A stretch of 32,897 bases of DNA, taken from NCBI GenBank assembly GCA_020426845.1, contig JAGQPF010000404.1:1-32897 (forward strand), written 5' to 3'. The position numbers and the translations under genes are program-made. This document shows positions 1 through 8,650 of the stretch, one piece after another (the stretch's first letter is position 1; each line of letters begins with the position of its first letter). The notes beneath the pieces are model-generated. The model was given only the letters and a program-made list of their open reading frames with translations, made no database searches and had not been told where the DNA came from. This DNA is from Planctomycetales bacterium (GTDB lineage: Bacteria; Planctomycetota; Planctomycetia; Pirellulales; Pirellulaceae).

Positions 1-7
1 CGCGCGC

Positions 8-358
8 AAAGCCCCGACAGGGGCGACAGAAGTTAGCCCCGAGCGCAAGCTCGGGGACCACGCGCCCCCGCGCGCGAGCTCGTGAATCGCACGGGCCGCG
101 CAAAAGCCCCGCCAGGGGCGACATACGTTAGCCCTGGGCGCAAGCCCAGGGAGTTCGCGCGCAAACCTCAATCTTCACAGGCTGGCAGCCTGTGCCACGA
201 CGCGCGCAAAGCCCCGACAGGGGCGACATACGTTAGCCCTGGGCGCAAGCCCAGGGAGTCGCGCGCCAACCTCAATCTTCACAGGCTGGCACCCCGTGCC
301 ACGGCGCGCAAAGCCCCGACAGGGGCGACAGAAGTTAGCCCCGAGCGCAAGCTCGGGG
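8..358. repeat. Four-copy paired-hairpin intergenic repeat array
   Basis: Four copies of a 49-bp element lie at 8-56, 103-151, 208-256 and 310-358. Each copy holds two hairpins: a GCCCC-gaca-GGGGC type stem (for example 11-24) and a longer stem around GCGCAAGC (for example 37-56). Copies 1 and 4 have the arm CCCCGAGC while copies 2 and 3 have CCCTGGGC, and both arms change together, so the stem is preserved by compensatory changes. Between copies a second shared segment (about 166-198 and 267-301, containing CTCAATCTTCACAGGCTGGC) alternates with the element, giving a composite period of about 100 bp. The array may continue left of the window. There are no unique spacers of constant size, so it is not a CRISPR. 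It lies just downstream of the minus-strand gene at 369-1376. Confidence 0.85.
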
Positions 359-368
359 AACGGAGCGG

Positions 369-1376
369 CTACGGCGTGACGAATCGCAGAAAGTTGCGCA
401 CCGGCTGCCCTTGCACGTGCAAGACGGGCTGGCCGACGAGTCCACGTCGCACCGTCATGCCAGCGGCCGGAGCTGCCACGGGTCGGGCGCAATAGGGTGC
501 GACGGCCGGGGCGGCGGCGACGCCCGTGTACGGCAAGCCGGAGACATCACAGTTGGGCAATCCTGCCGCGGCGCCCGGCACACTTACAATTCCCGGGGCG
601 GGATAGGTTGTTGTCGCGCCCAGCAGCGGCGCCGCAACGCCGGGCACACTCAGGCTTCCAGCGGGCGCCGCCGGCAGTCGCGGCCGTTGATCGGCCGGCA
701 CGCCTTGCCATAGCACAGTGCGTTCGGGCTCGACGCCGTTCCAGTTGGTCGGGGCGATGGCCGAGGGCGAAAGGATCGAGTGAGCGGCATCCAGCGCCGG
801 ATCCGCAGCCAACGCCGGATCCGAAGCCGGCGAAACGGGGCTCAAGGGTGGCGCGGGAGGCAGTTCGAGCCGAGGAGGCGTCAAGCTGAGCTCAGCGTCG
901 TCGGCGGGCTGCGCGACAACGGTGGTGGGGGTCGTGCTGTAGGCTTGCGCGTCTCGAGGCAGCTCGAAGCTCGCTCCTGCCAGCATCGTGTCACGCCCCA
1001 GCACTCCTTTGGGCAGAGCTTGGTTGGCGGGCTTGGCGTCCTGGCTGGAATCGACGTCGTAGCTGCGAACGAATGCGGCTGCCTGGATCTTGTCACCACG
1101 GACCTGCGTCTCCGAAACCTGCTCGAGCCCTTTGCTCGGCTGACGACGCTGTTGATAAATGGTGACCTGCGTCATCGGCGGCGTGTAGTACCGGCGCGTG
1201 TCACCCGAGACGGTTGTCCAGCCGCCGTCGTCCAGCAACGGCGCCGACTTGGCCGATGGCGTCTGTGACCACGCACGCGCGGGCGCCAGGCCGATCCAGC
1301 AGCCGGCCAGCAGCGCGATGCATAGCCAGCGGCGGTAAGAGAGGACGCGATTGATGACGGCGGTCGAGCGGTTCAT
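369..1376 (-). CDS. Secreted Pro/Ala-rich protein of unknown function
   Basis: I do not recognise this 335-residue protein. The first 37 residues form a signal peptide: basic start, hydrophobic core LCIALLAGCWIGLAPA, then ARAWSQ as a likely cleavage site. The mature part is rich in Pro, Ala and Val and low in charge. Residues about 160-300 look disordered, and the chain ends in a compact segment with GQPVRNFLRFVTP. The start at 1376 is supported by GAAGGTG about eight bases upstream. It is transcribed towards the repeat array at 8-358 and no partner gene is near. The likely location is the periplasm or cell surface; no enzymatic motif is visible. Confidence 0.7.
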   Translation of the reverse strand: MNRSTAVINRVLSYRRWLCIALLAGCWIGLAPARAWSQTPSAKSAPLLDDGGWTTVSGDTRRYYTPPMTQVTIYQQRRQPSKGLEQVSETQVRGDKIQAAAFVRSYDVDSSQDAKPANQALPKGVLGRDTMLAGASFELPRDAQAYSTTPTTVVAQPADDAELSLTPPRLELPPAPPLSPVSPASDPALAADPALDAAHSILSPSAIAPTNWNGVEPERTVLWQGVPADQRPRLPAAPAGSLSVPGVAAPLLGATTTYPAPGIVSVPGAAAGLPNCDVSGLPYTGVAAAPAVAPYCARPVAAPAAGMTVRRGLVGQPVLHVQGQPVRNFLRFVTP

Positions 1377-1922
1377 GGTTCACCTTCGTGTGCGGGGCGC
1401 GCCGTAGCACGCATGGTTGAAGACCCCAAATGGCGGAGGCCGGGACAGGCGGCAAGGCGCCTGGAACCTCAATCATTGAGCTTCAATTCACACTCCGGTT
1501 GCGTTGTCGCACATAAAGTTGGCGATCACCGCGGAAGTGCTGCGACTGTCGATCCATGACAGTTGGGACGTTGAAATTCGCAGGTGAACTCAGCAAGCTC
1601 ATTTCCGACGAATTTCGCGAATGCTCTCAAGTATCACCGCTCATCCTACGAAGGCAAGCCGCAGCGAGTTCAAAAAAGGCGGAATTCGCGGACCGGCGGG
1701 CCTGCTTCGGTGAAATGGGCGGCGGGAATTTTGCGGGCGTCGCTCGGGCGCCACAGATGCCGCCTGATTGGGGCTTGGGCTTTGGGCAGCAAACCCAAGC
1801 CGCGGCGGGAATTTATTTTTCTCGCCTTCCTACATTGGTCGATGATGAGTAAGGAACGTCACGATCGTGCGGGCATTTCCCTCACGCGTGTCTGTTGAGG
1901 CAATGTTGGGAAGGAACGGAAG
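1377..1922. other. 546-bp divergent intergenic region
   Basis: This gap separates the minus-strand gene starting at 1376 from the plus-strand gene starting at 1923, so it should hold both promoters. I could not single out a convincing -35/-10 pair. Overlapping open frames of about 100 codons at 1556-1852 and 1584-1898 have no ribosome binding site and no protein-like composition, and I do not call them. A purine-rich GGAAGGAACGGAAG lies immediately before the start codon at 1923. Confidence 0.5.
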
Positions 1923-2456
1923 ATGAGACGGACCTTGAAGGCTGGGCTGTTTGGATTGCTTTCGCTGGTGATGGCGGAGTTGGCTGGCGCCCAAGCGCCC
2001 AATCCGCTGCCTCCGCCGCCCACTCCCGTGATAGCTCGTTCGGCCAGTGCCGGCGTCACAATCGCCGACGTGGTGGCCATGCACCAATCCGGCCTCGGCG
2101 ACACCGTGATCATCGAATCGATTCGCCAGAACAAGATGGCCGGCACGTTGAACGTCAACGAGCTGATCTCGATGCGTCAGCACGGCATCAGCAACGAGGT
2201 CATTCAAGCGATGCAGCAGTACGCTCCGCTGCCCGCCCCTCGACCCACCATGCAAGCGTCCGCGACAGTGCAAGCGGCGCCGACCGTGGTCGCGGCCCCT
2301 CCAGTCGTCGTGCCGACGATTGTTCAGCCGGTGGCTCGCCCGGTGATTGTCGCGCCGGTGCCCGTGTATCATCCGTACTACCGGCCGTACTATCACCACC
2401 ATCACCACCACGTGCCGTATCGTTCATCGAGCGTGGGGCTGCATATTCGCTTTTGA
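1923..2456 (+). CDS. Secreted protein with paired helical repeats and His-rich tail, unknown function
   Basis: This is a 177-residue protein with a signal peptide (residues 1-24, MRRTLKAGLFGLLSLVMAEL then AGA-Q). After a proline-rich linker come two similar helical segments, about residues 46-66 (VVAMHQSGLGDTVIIESI) and 80-99 (LISMRQHGISNEVIQAMQ). Both share a pattern of hydrophobic helix, short turn with G-[LI], and a second helix with VI. The rest is Pro/Val/Ala-rich and ends in a Tyr/His run with six consecutive His, which could bind metal. The start is supported by GGAAGG upstream. It converges with the antiporter gene at 2568. The function is unknown; the paired segments probably form a small helical protein-interaction unit. 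Confidence 0.7.
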   Translation: MRRTLKAGLFGLLSLVMAELAGAQAPNPLPPPPTPVIARSASAGVTIADVVAMHQSGLGDTVIIESIRQNKMAGTLNVNELISMRQHGISNEVIQAMQQYAPLPAPRPTMQASATVQAAPTVVAAPPVVVPTIVQPVARPVIVAPVPVYHPYYRPYYHHHHHHVPYRSSSVGLHIRF

Positions 2457-2458
2457 GG

Positions 2459-2530
2459 CCCCGAAGCGAATTGGAATTGGAATTCGAAATGGTTGCAATT
2501 CGCGCTTCGATCCCTCGCTGACGCTTCGGG
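2459..2530. terminator. Nested inverted repeats between convergent genes, possible bidirectional terminator
   Basis: Between the convergent genes ending at 2456 and 2568, CCCGAAGCG (2459-2467) pairs with CGCTTCGGG (2522-2530). A tighter, imperfect pair, GAAGCGAATT (2463-2472) with AATTCGCGCTTC (2497-2508), lies inside it. No T-run follows, so intrinsic termination is only a suggestion from position and folding. Confidence 0.3.
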
Positions 2531-2567
2531 TTTCCTTGTTGAGGCATGCCGAATTCCAAAACACCTG

Positions 2568-4259
2568 CTAATCGGGCACCGCATGTCCGAAGATGCGCAG
2601 GAACAGCGCCATGGCGGCGACGCCCAGCGGCAGCAGCAGCCAGGGCGAGACGCCAAAGGCGATCGGCAGGGTTCCGCACAGGATTGAGACCGCTCCGGCC
2701 AACATCGCGTAGGGCAGTTGGGTGCGGACGTGGTCGACGTGCGAGCAGCCGCAGGCTTGTGACGACATCACGGTCGTGTCGGAGATTGGCGAGCAATGGT
2801 CTCCGAAGATGGCGCCCGCCAGCACGCCTGCGACGGATCCGATCATTACCGGGTGATCCATTTCGGGAGGCCCGGTGGACGCGAGCACGCGATAGGCGGC
2901 GCCGATTGCCAAGGGCATGAGGATTCCCATCGTGCCCCAGCTCGTGCCGGTGGAGAACGCCACCAGGCTCGCGATCACGAACACCAGCGTGGGCATCAGC
3001 CAGGGTGGAACGCGGCTCTCCAGCAGGCTGCCGAGGTAGTCGCCGGTGTAGAGCCGCTGTCGTTGATGCGGGAACTCCGCGTCGGCCGGGAACGCGGCCA
3101 CTGGCTGCGACCCGAGCGTGGCGGGCAGCGGCTTGGGAGGCTCGCGATTGCCGGTGAGCGCCGAGAGCGCCGAGGCAAGCCAGAGGATGGCCAAGGCAGG
3201 TGTCATATGCATGGCACCTTCCGTCGCGGCGCGGCGGATCTCCTCGCCGGTCAGCAGCCGCTGGACGGCGGCGAGCACGGCGGCCACGCCCAGCCCGATC
3301 AGCGATCCCCAGAGCAGCGACATATAGGCGTCGGCGTTGCCGAAGATCTGTGTCAGCGTGCGATCGCCGGGGTCGGCGTCGGCCAGCGCCGCGACGCCCG
3401 AGCGATACATAAAGCGAACGATCGCGGCCACCGTCACGGCAATCGGAATCACCGCGTTCAACCAATGCGAGGCTCGTCGGCCATCTTCCGGCGCCGCCGT
3501 TTGCGGCTCGTCGGGACAATGCCCCCGTGCGCGTCGCTCAGCTTCGGCCATCGGGCCCAGGTCGCGACCCATCCAGGCGATCAACGGCACCAGGATCAAC
3601 GCCAGCAGCACATAGAACCTGTAAGGAATGCTGCGCAGGAACAACTCGCCGGCGTTCCAGTCGACCGGCAGCTGGGCCAGTCCTTCGTGGACGTAGTCGA
3701 TCTCGGCCGCGACCCAGGTTGAGACGATCGCCAGCCCTGACACGGGGGCGGCCGTCGAGTCGACCAAGTAAGCGAGCTTCTCGCGAGAGATTCTCAGGCG
3801 TTCAAACAGAGGGCGGAGCGTGCCGCCGAGCAGCATGGTGTTGGCGTAATCGTCGAAGAACACGACCAGCCCAAGCAGCCAGCCTGCGACTTGGCCGCGC
3901 CGCGCGGTGCGCGCCCAGCGAGCCACCAGGTTGACCAAGCCGAGCATGCCGCCGCTGCGACGGATGACGCCGACCATGGCGCCCATCAGCATCGTGAAGA
4001 CGTAGACGGCGAGCTTGTCTTCGCGCGTCAGCGCGGGCCAGAGATGATCGCGACAGGCCGAGCCGACGCTGGCCAGCGGCACCTGCAGCCAGGGCAGGGC
4101 GGCGGCGCCGTAGGCGGCCGGGTGGTGCGCGACCAACAACAATGCGCCGGACCAGACGCCCAGCAGCAAAGACAACACCACGCGCCGCGTGGCAATGGCC
4201 AGGGTGATGGCCATCAGCGGCGGCAACAGGCTCAGCAATCCGTAAGGGTGTTCGGGCAT
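2568..4259 (-). CDS. NhaC-family Na+/H+ antiporter
   Basis: This 563-residue polytopic membrane protein is of the NhaC antiporter family, which exchanges Na+ for H+ (or a related cation or organic-anion couple). Its N-terminus LLSLLPPLMAITLAIATRRV is typical of the family. So are the conserved membrane segments VVFFDDYANTMLLGG, DSTAAPVSGLAIVSTW, FSTGTSWGTMGILMPLA and FGDHCSPISDTTVMSSQACG, whose polar residues line the transport path in this family. About twelve hydrophobic segments can be counted, with a soluble loop near residues 365-410. It starts 25 bp after the stop of the DHDPS-like gene (4285-5289) on the same strand, so the two are probably one operon and the true substrate could be a metabolite. 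No strong ribosome binding site is seen. Confidence 0.85.
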   Translation of the reverse strand: MPEHPYGLLSLLPPLMAITLAIATRRVVLSLLLGVWSGALLLVAHHPAAYGAAALPWLQVPLASVGSACRDHLWPALTREDKLAVYVFTMLMGAMVGVIRRSGGMLGLVNLVARWARTARRGQVAGWLLGLVVFFDDYANTMLLGGTLRPLFERLRISREKLAYLVDSTAAPVSGLAIVSTWVAAEIDYVHEGLAQLPVDWNAGELFLRSIPYRFYVLLALILVPLIAWMGRDLGPMAEAERRARGHCPDEPQTAAPEDGRRASHWLNAVIPIAVTVAAIVRFMYRSGVAALADADPGDRTLTQIFGNADAYMSLLWGSLIGLGVAAVLAAVQRLLTGEEIRRAATEGAMHMTPALAILWLASALSALTGNREPPKPLPATLGSQPVAAFPADAEFPHQRQRLYTGDYLGSLLESRVPPWLMPTLVFVIASLVAFSTGTSWGTMGILMPLAIGAAYRVLASTGPPEMDHPVMIGSVAGVLAGAIFGDHCSPISDTTVMSSQACGCSHVDHVRTQLPYAMLAGAVSILCGTLPIAFGVSPWLLLPLGVAAMALFLRIFGHAVPD

Positions 4260-4284
4260 GCCGGCCAGTGTAGCGTCTGGCTCT

Positions 4285-5289
4285 TTAGCCTCGCAATTGC
4301 CGCATCACATCGCGGACGATGCGAGCCACCTGGTCGGCGTCGACTTGCTGGCCCGCCGCGCAGCCGCCGATCGGCTCGTCCATATAGCCTTCGGCGGCCA
4401 GCAGGCATTGCAGCTGGCCGCGCAGCTGCTCGAGCGCCTGTTGCTGGACATCCGATTGAGGCTGGCGGCCCTTGCCGGTGTTGATCCCGCGCAGCTGCAG
4501 CGCGGCGCGGAATCCCTCGGGGAACTCCGCGTGCAGGATCATCGCGTCGAACAGTGTCAGCAGGCGATATTGCAGGTCGCGCGCCTCGTCCAGCTGCCGT
4601 GACATGGTCAAGTCATACAGCTTGCGAGTAATCTCGGGAACGACGCCGCTGGTGGCGTTGGTGCCGCCATCGCAGCCCAACAGCAGCATTGGCATCAGCG
4701 CCGCGTCCCAGCCCGTCATGAAGCTGAACTCGGGACGCAGCGGACGCACCGCCGTGATCATTCGCATCATGTGCGGCAGGTCGCCGGAGGAGTCCTTGAT
4801 CGCGACCACGCGCTCGCACTCCTCAGCCAGCCGCTGGACGGTGGGAACGTCGATGGGCGAGGCAAACATAGGAATGTTGTACAGCGTGACATCCACCGGC
4901 GAGTTGTCGGCGATCTCCTTGAAGTACGCGTAGACGCCCGCGGCGCTCAGCTTGTAGTAGAACGGCGCCACAATGGCCACGGCGCGAACGCCGAGCTCGT
5001 GGTAGTGCTCGCAGGCCTTGATCGTCTCCCGCGTGTTGGCTTCGGCGGCGCCCGCGAGGATCGGCACTCGGCCGCGAGTTTGGTCGGCGATGATCTCGAT
5101 GATTCGCCGCCGCTCCTCCGCCGTGAACCGAGTGAACTCGCCCGTCGAGCCGTTGGGATAGAGCCCGTGCACGCCGCGCTCGATCAGCCAATCGACGTAG
5201 CGTCGCAGCTCCTCCTCGTTGATGGAGCCATCCGGATGCAAAGGCGCCACATTGGGTGTGAAGATTCCGGAAAGTCGATCGGAGCTCAT
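4285..5289 (-). CDS. DHDPS/NAL-family pyruvate-dependent aldolase (dihydrodipicolinate synthase-like)
   Basis: A 334-residue TIM-barrel enzyme of the dihydrodipicolinate synthase / N-acetylneuraminate lyase family, which forms a Schiff base between pyruvate and a lysine. Visible family residues are the GSTGE motif (47-51), Tyr137 in YNIP and the Schiff-base Lys165 in [10 protein letters not shown]. The open frame extends 30 codons upstream to 5379, but that extension has no family resemblance, so I start at [16 protein letters not shown] (5289). The C-terminal 40 residues, after the barrel, carry a short Cys-containing tail. The family does not predict the aldehyde partner, so dihydrodipicolinate, sialic acid or a keto-deoxy sugar acid are all possible. 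It precedes the antiporter by 25 bp, so it may be part of a catabolic or transport unit rather than lysine synthesis. Confidence 0.85.
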   Translation of the reverse strand: MSSDRLSGIFTPNVAPLHPDGSINEEELRRYVDWLIERGVHGLYPNGSTGEFTRFTAEERRRIIEIIADQTRGRVPILAGAAEANTRETIKACEHYHELGVRAVAIVAPFYYKLSAAGVYAYFKEIADNSPVDVTLYNIPMFASPIDVPTVQRLAEECERVVAIKDSSGDLPHMMRMITAVRPLRPEFSFMTGWDAALMPMLLLGCDGGTNATSGVVPEITRKLYDLTMSRQLDEARDLQYRLLTLFDAMILHAEFPEGFRAALQLRGINTGKGRQPQSDVQQQALEQLRGQLQCLLAAEGYMDEPIGGCAAGQQVDADQVARIVRDVMRQLRG

Positions 5290-5513
5290 GGGACGATGCG
5301 CAGGGGGTGGGTGATGCTGTGCGGGGACGGCGCGACCGTTACAATCGATAGGATGCATCCGGCGCAGGGGTATGAGCAATCATAGCTCACCGGATTTTGC
5401 GGTGCGCCACTTCCTGGGTCCCTTCCTCGGACTTGTCGGACTTCCTCGGACTTCGTCGCCGGTCGCTCTCCCAGCCTCCCCGGCACTCACTCCACTTCTC
5501 ACGGCTTGAACCC

Positions 5514-7796
5514 ATGCCTGCATCGCCCAAGTCGAGACGCTCGCGTGACAGCGAGATGTCACCCGGCGGGGGCCGCGGCGACAAGCCCGACGCGACGGCG
5601 GGCTCGCTGGCCTGGTGGGTCTTTGGCCCCCTGTGTCTCGTGGCGTTCGCCCTGTATTTCCTCGACTCCAACGACCCGCTCCGCGCCGAGGATTTGTTCC
5701 TACTGTTGATTCCGGATGAGGTGCTGCGGCTCTGGGTCGACGGCGACTGGGCCAATTTCGGGCTCGCGAGCCGGCTGGGGCCGACCGTCGTCGCGGCGGT
5801 CTGGTTGCTTGCCTGCCGAGGGCTCGGACAACTGCTGCTGCGGTTCTTGACACTCTCCGGCGACGCGGTCGAGCGGCTGGTCCTCGAGCTCGTGACCGGA
5901 TTAGCTGCCGGATCCGCGTTGACCCTCGCCGTGGGACTGGCCGGTTGGCTCAATGGCCCTTTGTTTTGGAGCATCGCCATCGGCGCGATGGTCGCGGGCT
6001 GGCTCGCTGCCAGGGGAACGCCGGGAGCAGGAAAGTCCGCGCTGCCGCGACGCGACGACGCGAGTCGCATCGGCGCGGGATTCGGATTCGTCGGCTGGCG
6101 CTGCGGGATCTGGCTGGCGCCGCTGGCCGCGATGATCTGGCTGGCTGCGTGCATGCCGCCTTGGGAGTTCGACGTGATGGCCTACCACCTGCAGGTTCCC
6201 AAGGAATGGCTGCACGATGGCTCGATTCACTTTCTGCCTCACAATGTCTACGGCAACATGCCGCTGGGCGCCGAGATGCACCCGCTCGCGACGATGGTGA
6301 TGTCTCCCGGCGGGCCTGACGGATTCGGCGGAAGTTCGAGTTGGCGCTCCGATTGGTTTGCTGGCGCGATTGCCGGCAAGCTGGTGATCGCCGCGCTAGG
6401 AGCGCTCAGCGCGGCGGGCGTGTTTCTCATCGGGCGTCGGTGGCTGTCGTTCGCCGCTGGCTGCTGTGGCGCCTTGTTGTTGCTGGCGACGCCGCTGGTG
6501 CTTCAGAACGCCACGATCGGCCACAACGAAATGGTGATCGGTTGCTACGGCGTGTTGGCTTGGTACGCTGCGCTGCGTTGGGCCGAGCTGGCCTCCGACG
6601 AGTCATCGGCCAAAGCCAACAAAGGCGGAAGTGATGACAAAAACTTGGCACCCAAGCAGAGATCACCGATCGCGAGCGAGATGCAATCGTGGGCGTTGCT
6701 GGCCGGCTGGTTCGCGGGCGCTGCGGCGGCGTGCAAGTACACGGCCGTGGTGTTTGTCGCCGCGCCTCTCTGGTGCGCCGTCTTGCTATGGGGTTGGCGG
6801 TGGCGGTGGCGCGCAGCCGCCTGGATGATGGCCGGAGGTGTTGCCGCAGGAGGACTGTGGTACGGCAAGAACGTCGTGGAAACGGGCAACCCCGTCTACC
6901 CGCTCGCCTATTCCGTCTTCGGCGGCGATGGTTGGGATGTGGACAAGTGCGAGCGCTGGCGGCAAGCGCACTTCGCGCACGGACACAGGCCCGCCCAGCT
7001 GTACGAGAAGCTGCGGCGCGTTGGCTGGAAAGAAGCGGGCCAGAGTCCCTTGTTGCCGGTCCTCGCGCTTTTCGCACTCACTCCCTGGGGCTGGCCTCGA
7101 CGCGACGATGCGTCCGGCGACATGTCGGCGCGGATCCGCCGCTGGGCCGTCGTCTGGCTGCTGCTGGTTGGCGCAATCTGGTGGGGAGTCACCCATCGAC
7201 TGGAGCGATTCTTGCTGCCGAGCTTCCCGGTGGCTGCGCTGCTGGCAGGAGCGGCGGCCGCCGAACTGGCGCGCGCCAAGCCGGGGCGTCGGGCGATGCC
7301 GGGACTGCTGGCGCTGACGTTGCTGCTCGCGTTGTTAGTGGCGGCGCGCACGCCCGATGCCCGCTACTTCACCGGACTCGATTATCTCCGGCACGATCCC
7401 CAGAGCTTGCGGCTCCACCCCACGCATCGGCTGATCAATCAGTCCCCGGACATTCCCCTCGCCGGGCAACAAGTGTTGATGGTGGCGGACGCCCAAGTGT
7501 TCAATCTCGAAAAGCCGATCGTCTATAACAGTTGTTTTGACGATTGCCGGCTGACGAAGTTGGTTCGCGACAAGAGCGCCATACAGCGGCGCCAGGCGTT
7601 GCATGAGGCCGGAATTAGCCACGTGTTTGTCCACTGGAGCGAGCTGCGTCGTTACCGAGAGCCCGGCAACTACGGCTTCGACGAGCACATCACCCCCGAG
7701 TTGTTCGCCGAGTTGGTCGCGCAGGGAGTGTTGACAGAGACGCTTCCGGTAGACCAACGTGAAACGAGCTCGACGTTGTATACCGTGCTTCCCTAA
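5514..7796 (+). CDS. GT-C fold membrane glycosyltransferase (family 39-like)
   Basis: A 760-residue integral membrane protein resembling the large planctomycete glycosyltransferase-39-like proteins, which move a sugar from a polyprenyl-phosphate carrier to a periplasmic acceptor. It has a short basic N-terminus, about ten to twelve hydrophobic segments in residues 30-620, and a soluble C-terminal domain. The first large loop carries PPWEFDVMAYHLQVPKEWL; an acidic pair in this loop is the usual catalytic site of GT-C enzymes. The loop region HNVYGNMPLGAEMHPL follows. I chose the ATG at 5514; an in-frame TTG at 5397 would add 39 residues lacking membrane or family character. The stop is 14 bp before the next gene, so the two are likely co-transcribed. 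The substrate is unknown. Confidence 0.75.
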   Translation: MPASPKSRRSRDSEMSPGGGRGDKPDATAGSLAWWVFGPLCLVAFALYFLDSNDPLRAEDLFLLLIPDEVLRLWVDGDWANFGLASRLGPTVVAAVWLLACRGLGQLLLRFLTLSGDAVERLVLELVTGLAAGSALTLAVGLAGWLNGPLFWSIAIGAMVAGWLAARGTPGAGKSALPRRDDASRIGAGFGFVGWRCGIWLAPLAAMIWLAACMPPWEFDVMAYHLQVPKEWLHDGSIHFLPHNVYGNMPLGAEMHPLATMVMSPGGPDGFGGSSSWRSDWFAGAIAGKLVIAALGALSAAGVFLIGRRWLSFAAGCCGALLLLATPLVLQNATIGHNEMVIGCYGVLAWYAALRWAELASDESSAKANKGGSDDKNLAPKQRSPIASEMQSWALLAGWFAGAAAACKYTAVVFVAAPLWCAVLLWGWRWRWRAAAWMMAGGVAAGGLWYGKNVVETGNPVYPLAYSVFGGDGWDVDKCERWRQAHFAHGHRPAQLYEKLRRVGWKEAGQSPLLPVLALFALTPWGWPRRDDASGDMSARIRRWAVVWLLLVGAIWWGVTHRLERFLLPSFPVAALLAGAAAAELARAKPGRRAMPGLLALTLLLALLVAARTPDARYFTGLDYLRHDPQSLRLHPTHRLINQSPDIPLAGQQVLMVADAQVFNLEKPIVYNSCFDDCRLTKLVRDKSAIQRRQALHEAGISHVFVHWSELRRYREPGNYGFDEHITPELFAELVAQGVLTETLPVDQRETSSTLYTVLP

Positions 7797-7810
7797 CTCC
7801 TGGTCGTCGC

Positions 7811-8650
7811 ATGCTAGGTCGAATTGCCAAACAACTGGCCGGACAGGCGGCGCGGCAGCTGGTTGCCTCCGCCAAAGCGCAACATGCAGTTGCGCGACAA
7901 CCGGCGCCGGTGGAGCCCGATGTGGGCGTGTTGTTCGGGCTCAGGCTCGAGGCGGCGCCGACGTGGGACCGCATGGAGCTAAGCACGCCCTGCCTGGCGG
8001 GAAAGCTGCCGGCGGTTGCCGGGCGGCTCGGGCGTCAAGTTGCGGTCGCGGTCGCAGGCGGAGCGGGCAAAGCGGCTGCCCGAGGCATTCGCGAACTATT
8101 GAATCTGCGGCCTGCGCTGGTGATCAGCGCCGGTTTGGCCATCAGCCTCCGTCCCGCCCTGGCCAAGGGCGAAGTCCTGATCGCGGGAGAAGTCAGCTGT
8201 GTGGATGGCGAGAGCGAGCCGATTCCGCTCGACCAAGCGCCATTGCTCGGGGGCGATCCGCCACGCACACCGTTGGTCTCAAGTTCCCAGCTGCCACGGA
8301 CTGCCTCGGATCGAGAGCAACTGGCGGCGATGAGCGGCGCACCCGCCGCGGATCTTGAGGCGTATACGATCGCCGCCGCCTGTCGCGCCGCGGGGGTGCC
8401 GTTGATTGTCGTGCGTTGCATCGGAGTGGCCTTGGACGAGGAGCTGCCTGCGGATTTGGCGACGGTGCTCGAACAGGAATCCGCGGCCAGCCGATTGGGC
8501 GCGGCCGCCGGCGCGCTGGTGCGGAGCCCCGGCCGCGCCAAGGACCTCTGGAAGATTCGCCAGGACGCCTGCCGCGCCGCGGAGCAACTCGCCGAGGCGC
8601 TGGTCGGCATCTGCGGCGGCGCTGCCGATCACGAGCCGCCGGAGCGCTAG
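7811..8650 (+). CDS. Nucleoside phosphorylase/nucleosidase-like protein
   Basis: A 279-residue protein resembling the purine nucleoside phosphorylase / MTA-SAH nucleosidase superfamily (PNP_UDP fold), including the hopanoid-linked HpnG-type branch. The clearest match is the C-terminal DLEAYTIAAACRAAGVPL, the family's M/D-E-x-A-...-A segment that binds the ribose and base, followed by VVRCIGVALDEELP. The central part has the expected alternating strands (LRPALVISAGLAISL, GEVLIAGEVSCVDG). The N-terminal 30 residues (helix with QLAGQAARQLVASAKAQ) are extra. It follows the membrane glycosyltransferase by 14 bp. HpnG-like enzymes act on adenosyl-hopane in lipid synthesis, but nothing nearby confirms that role, so the substrate is open. 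Confidence 0.65.
   Translation: MLGRIAKQLAGQAARQLVASAKAQHAVARQPAPVEPDVGVLFGLRLEAAPTWDRMELSTPCLAGKLPAVAGRLGRQVAVAVAGGAGKAAARGIRELLNLRPALVISAGLAISLRPALAKGEVLIAGEVSCVDGESEPIPLDQAPLLGGDPPRTPLVSSSQLPRTASDREQLAAMSGAPAADLEAYTIAAACRAAGVPLIVVRCIGVALDEELPADLATVLEQESAASRLGAAAGALVRSPGRAKDLWKIRQDACRAAEQLAEALVGICGGAADHEPPER

Noticed and set aside
1..358. CRISPR-like array of repeats
   Set aside because: Repeat units are hairpin pairs separated by variable and themselves repetitive sequence. There are no unique constant-length spacers and no cas genes.
1556..1898. Two overlapping open frames of about 100 codons in the divergent intergenic region
   Set aside because: No binding site, low-complexity composition, and both overlap each other in different frames.
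5290..5379. 30-residue N-terminal extension of the DHDPS-like protein
   Set aside because: The family begins at the S-G-I-F-T-P segment, and the extension is His/Pro-rich and unlike the family.
5422..5459. Direct repeat CTTCCTCGGACTT near 5422 and 5441 as an operator
   Set aside because: Two imperfect 13-bp copies in GC-rich leader sequence with no symmetry; too weak to call.
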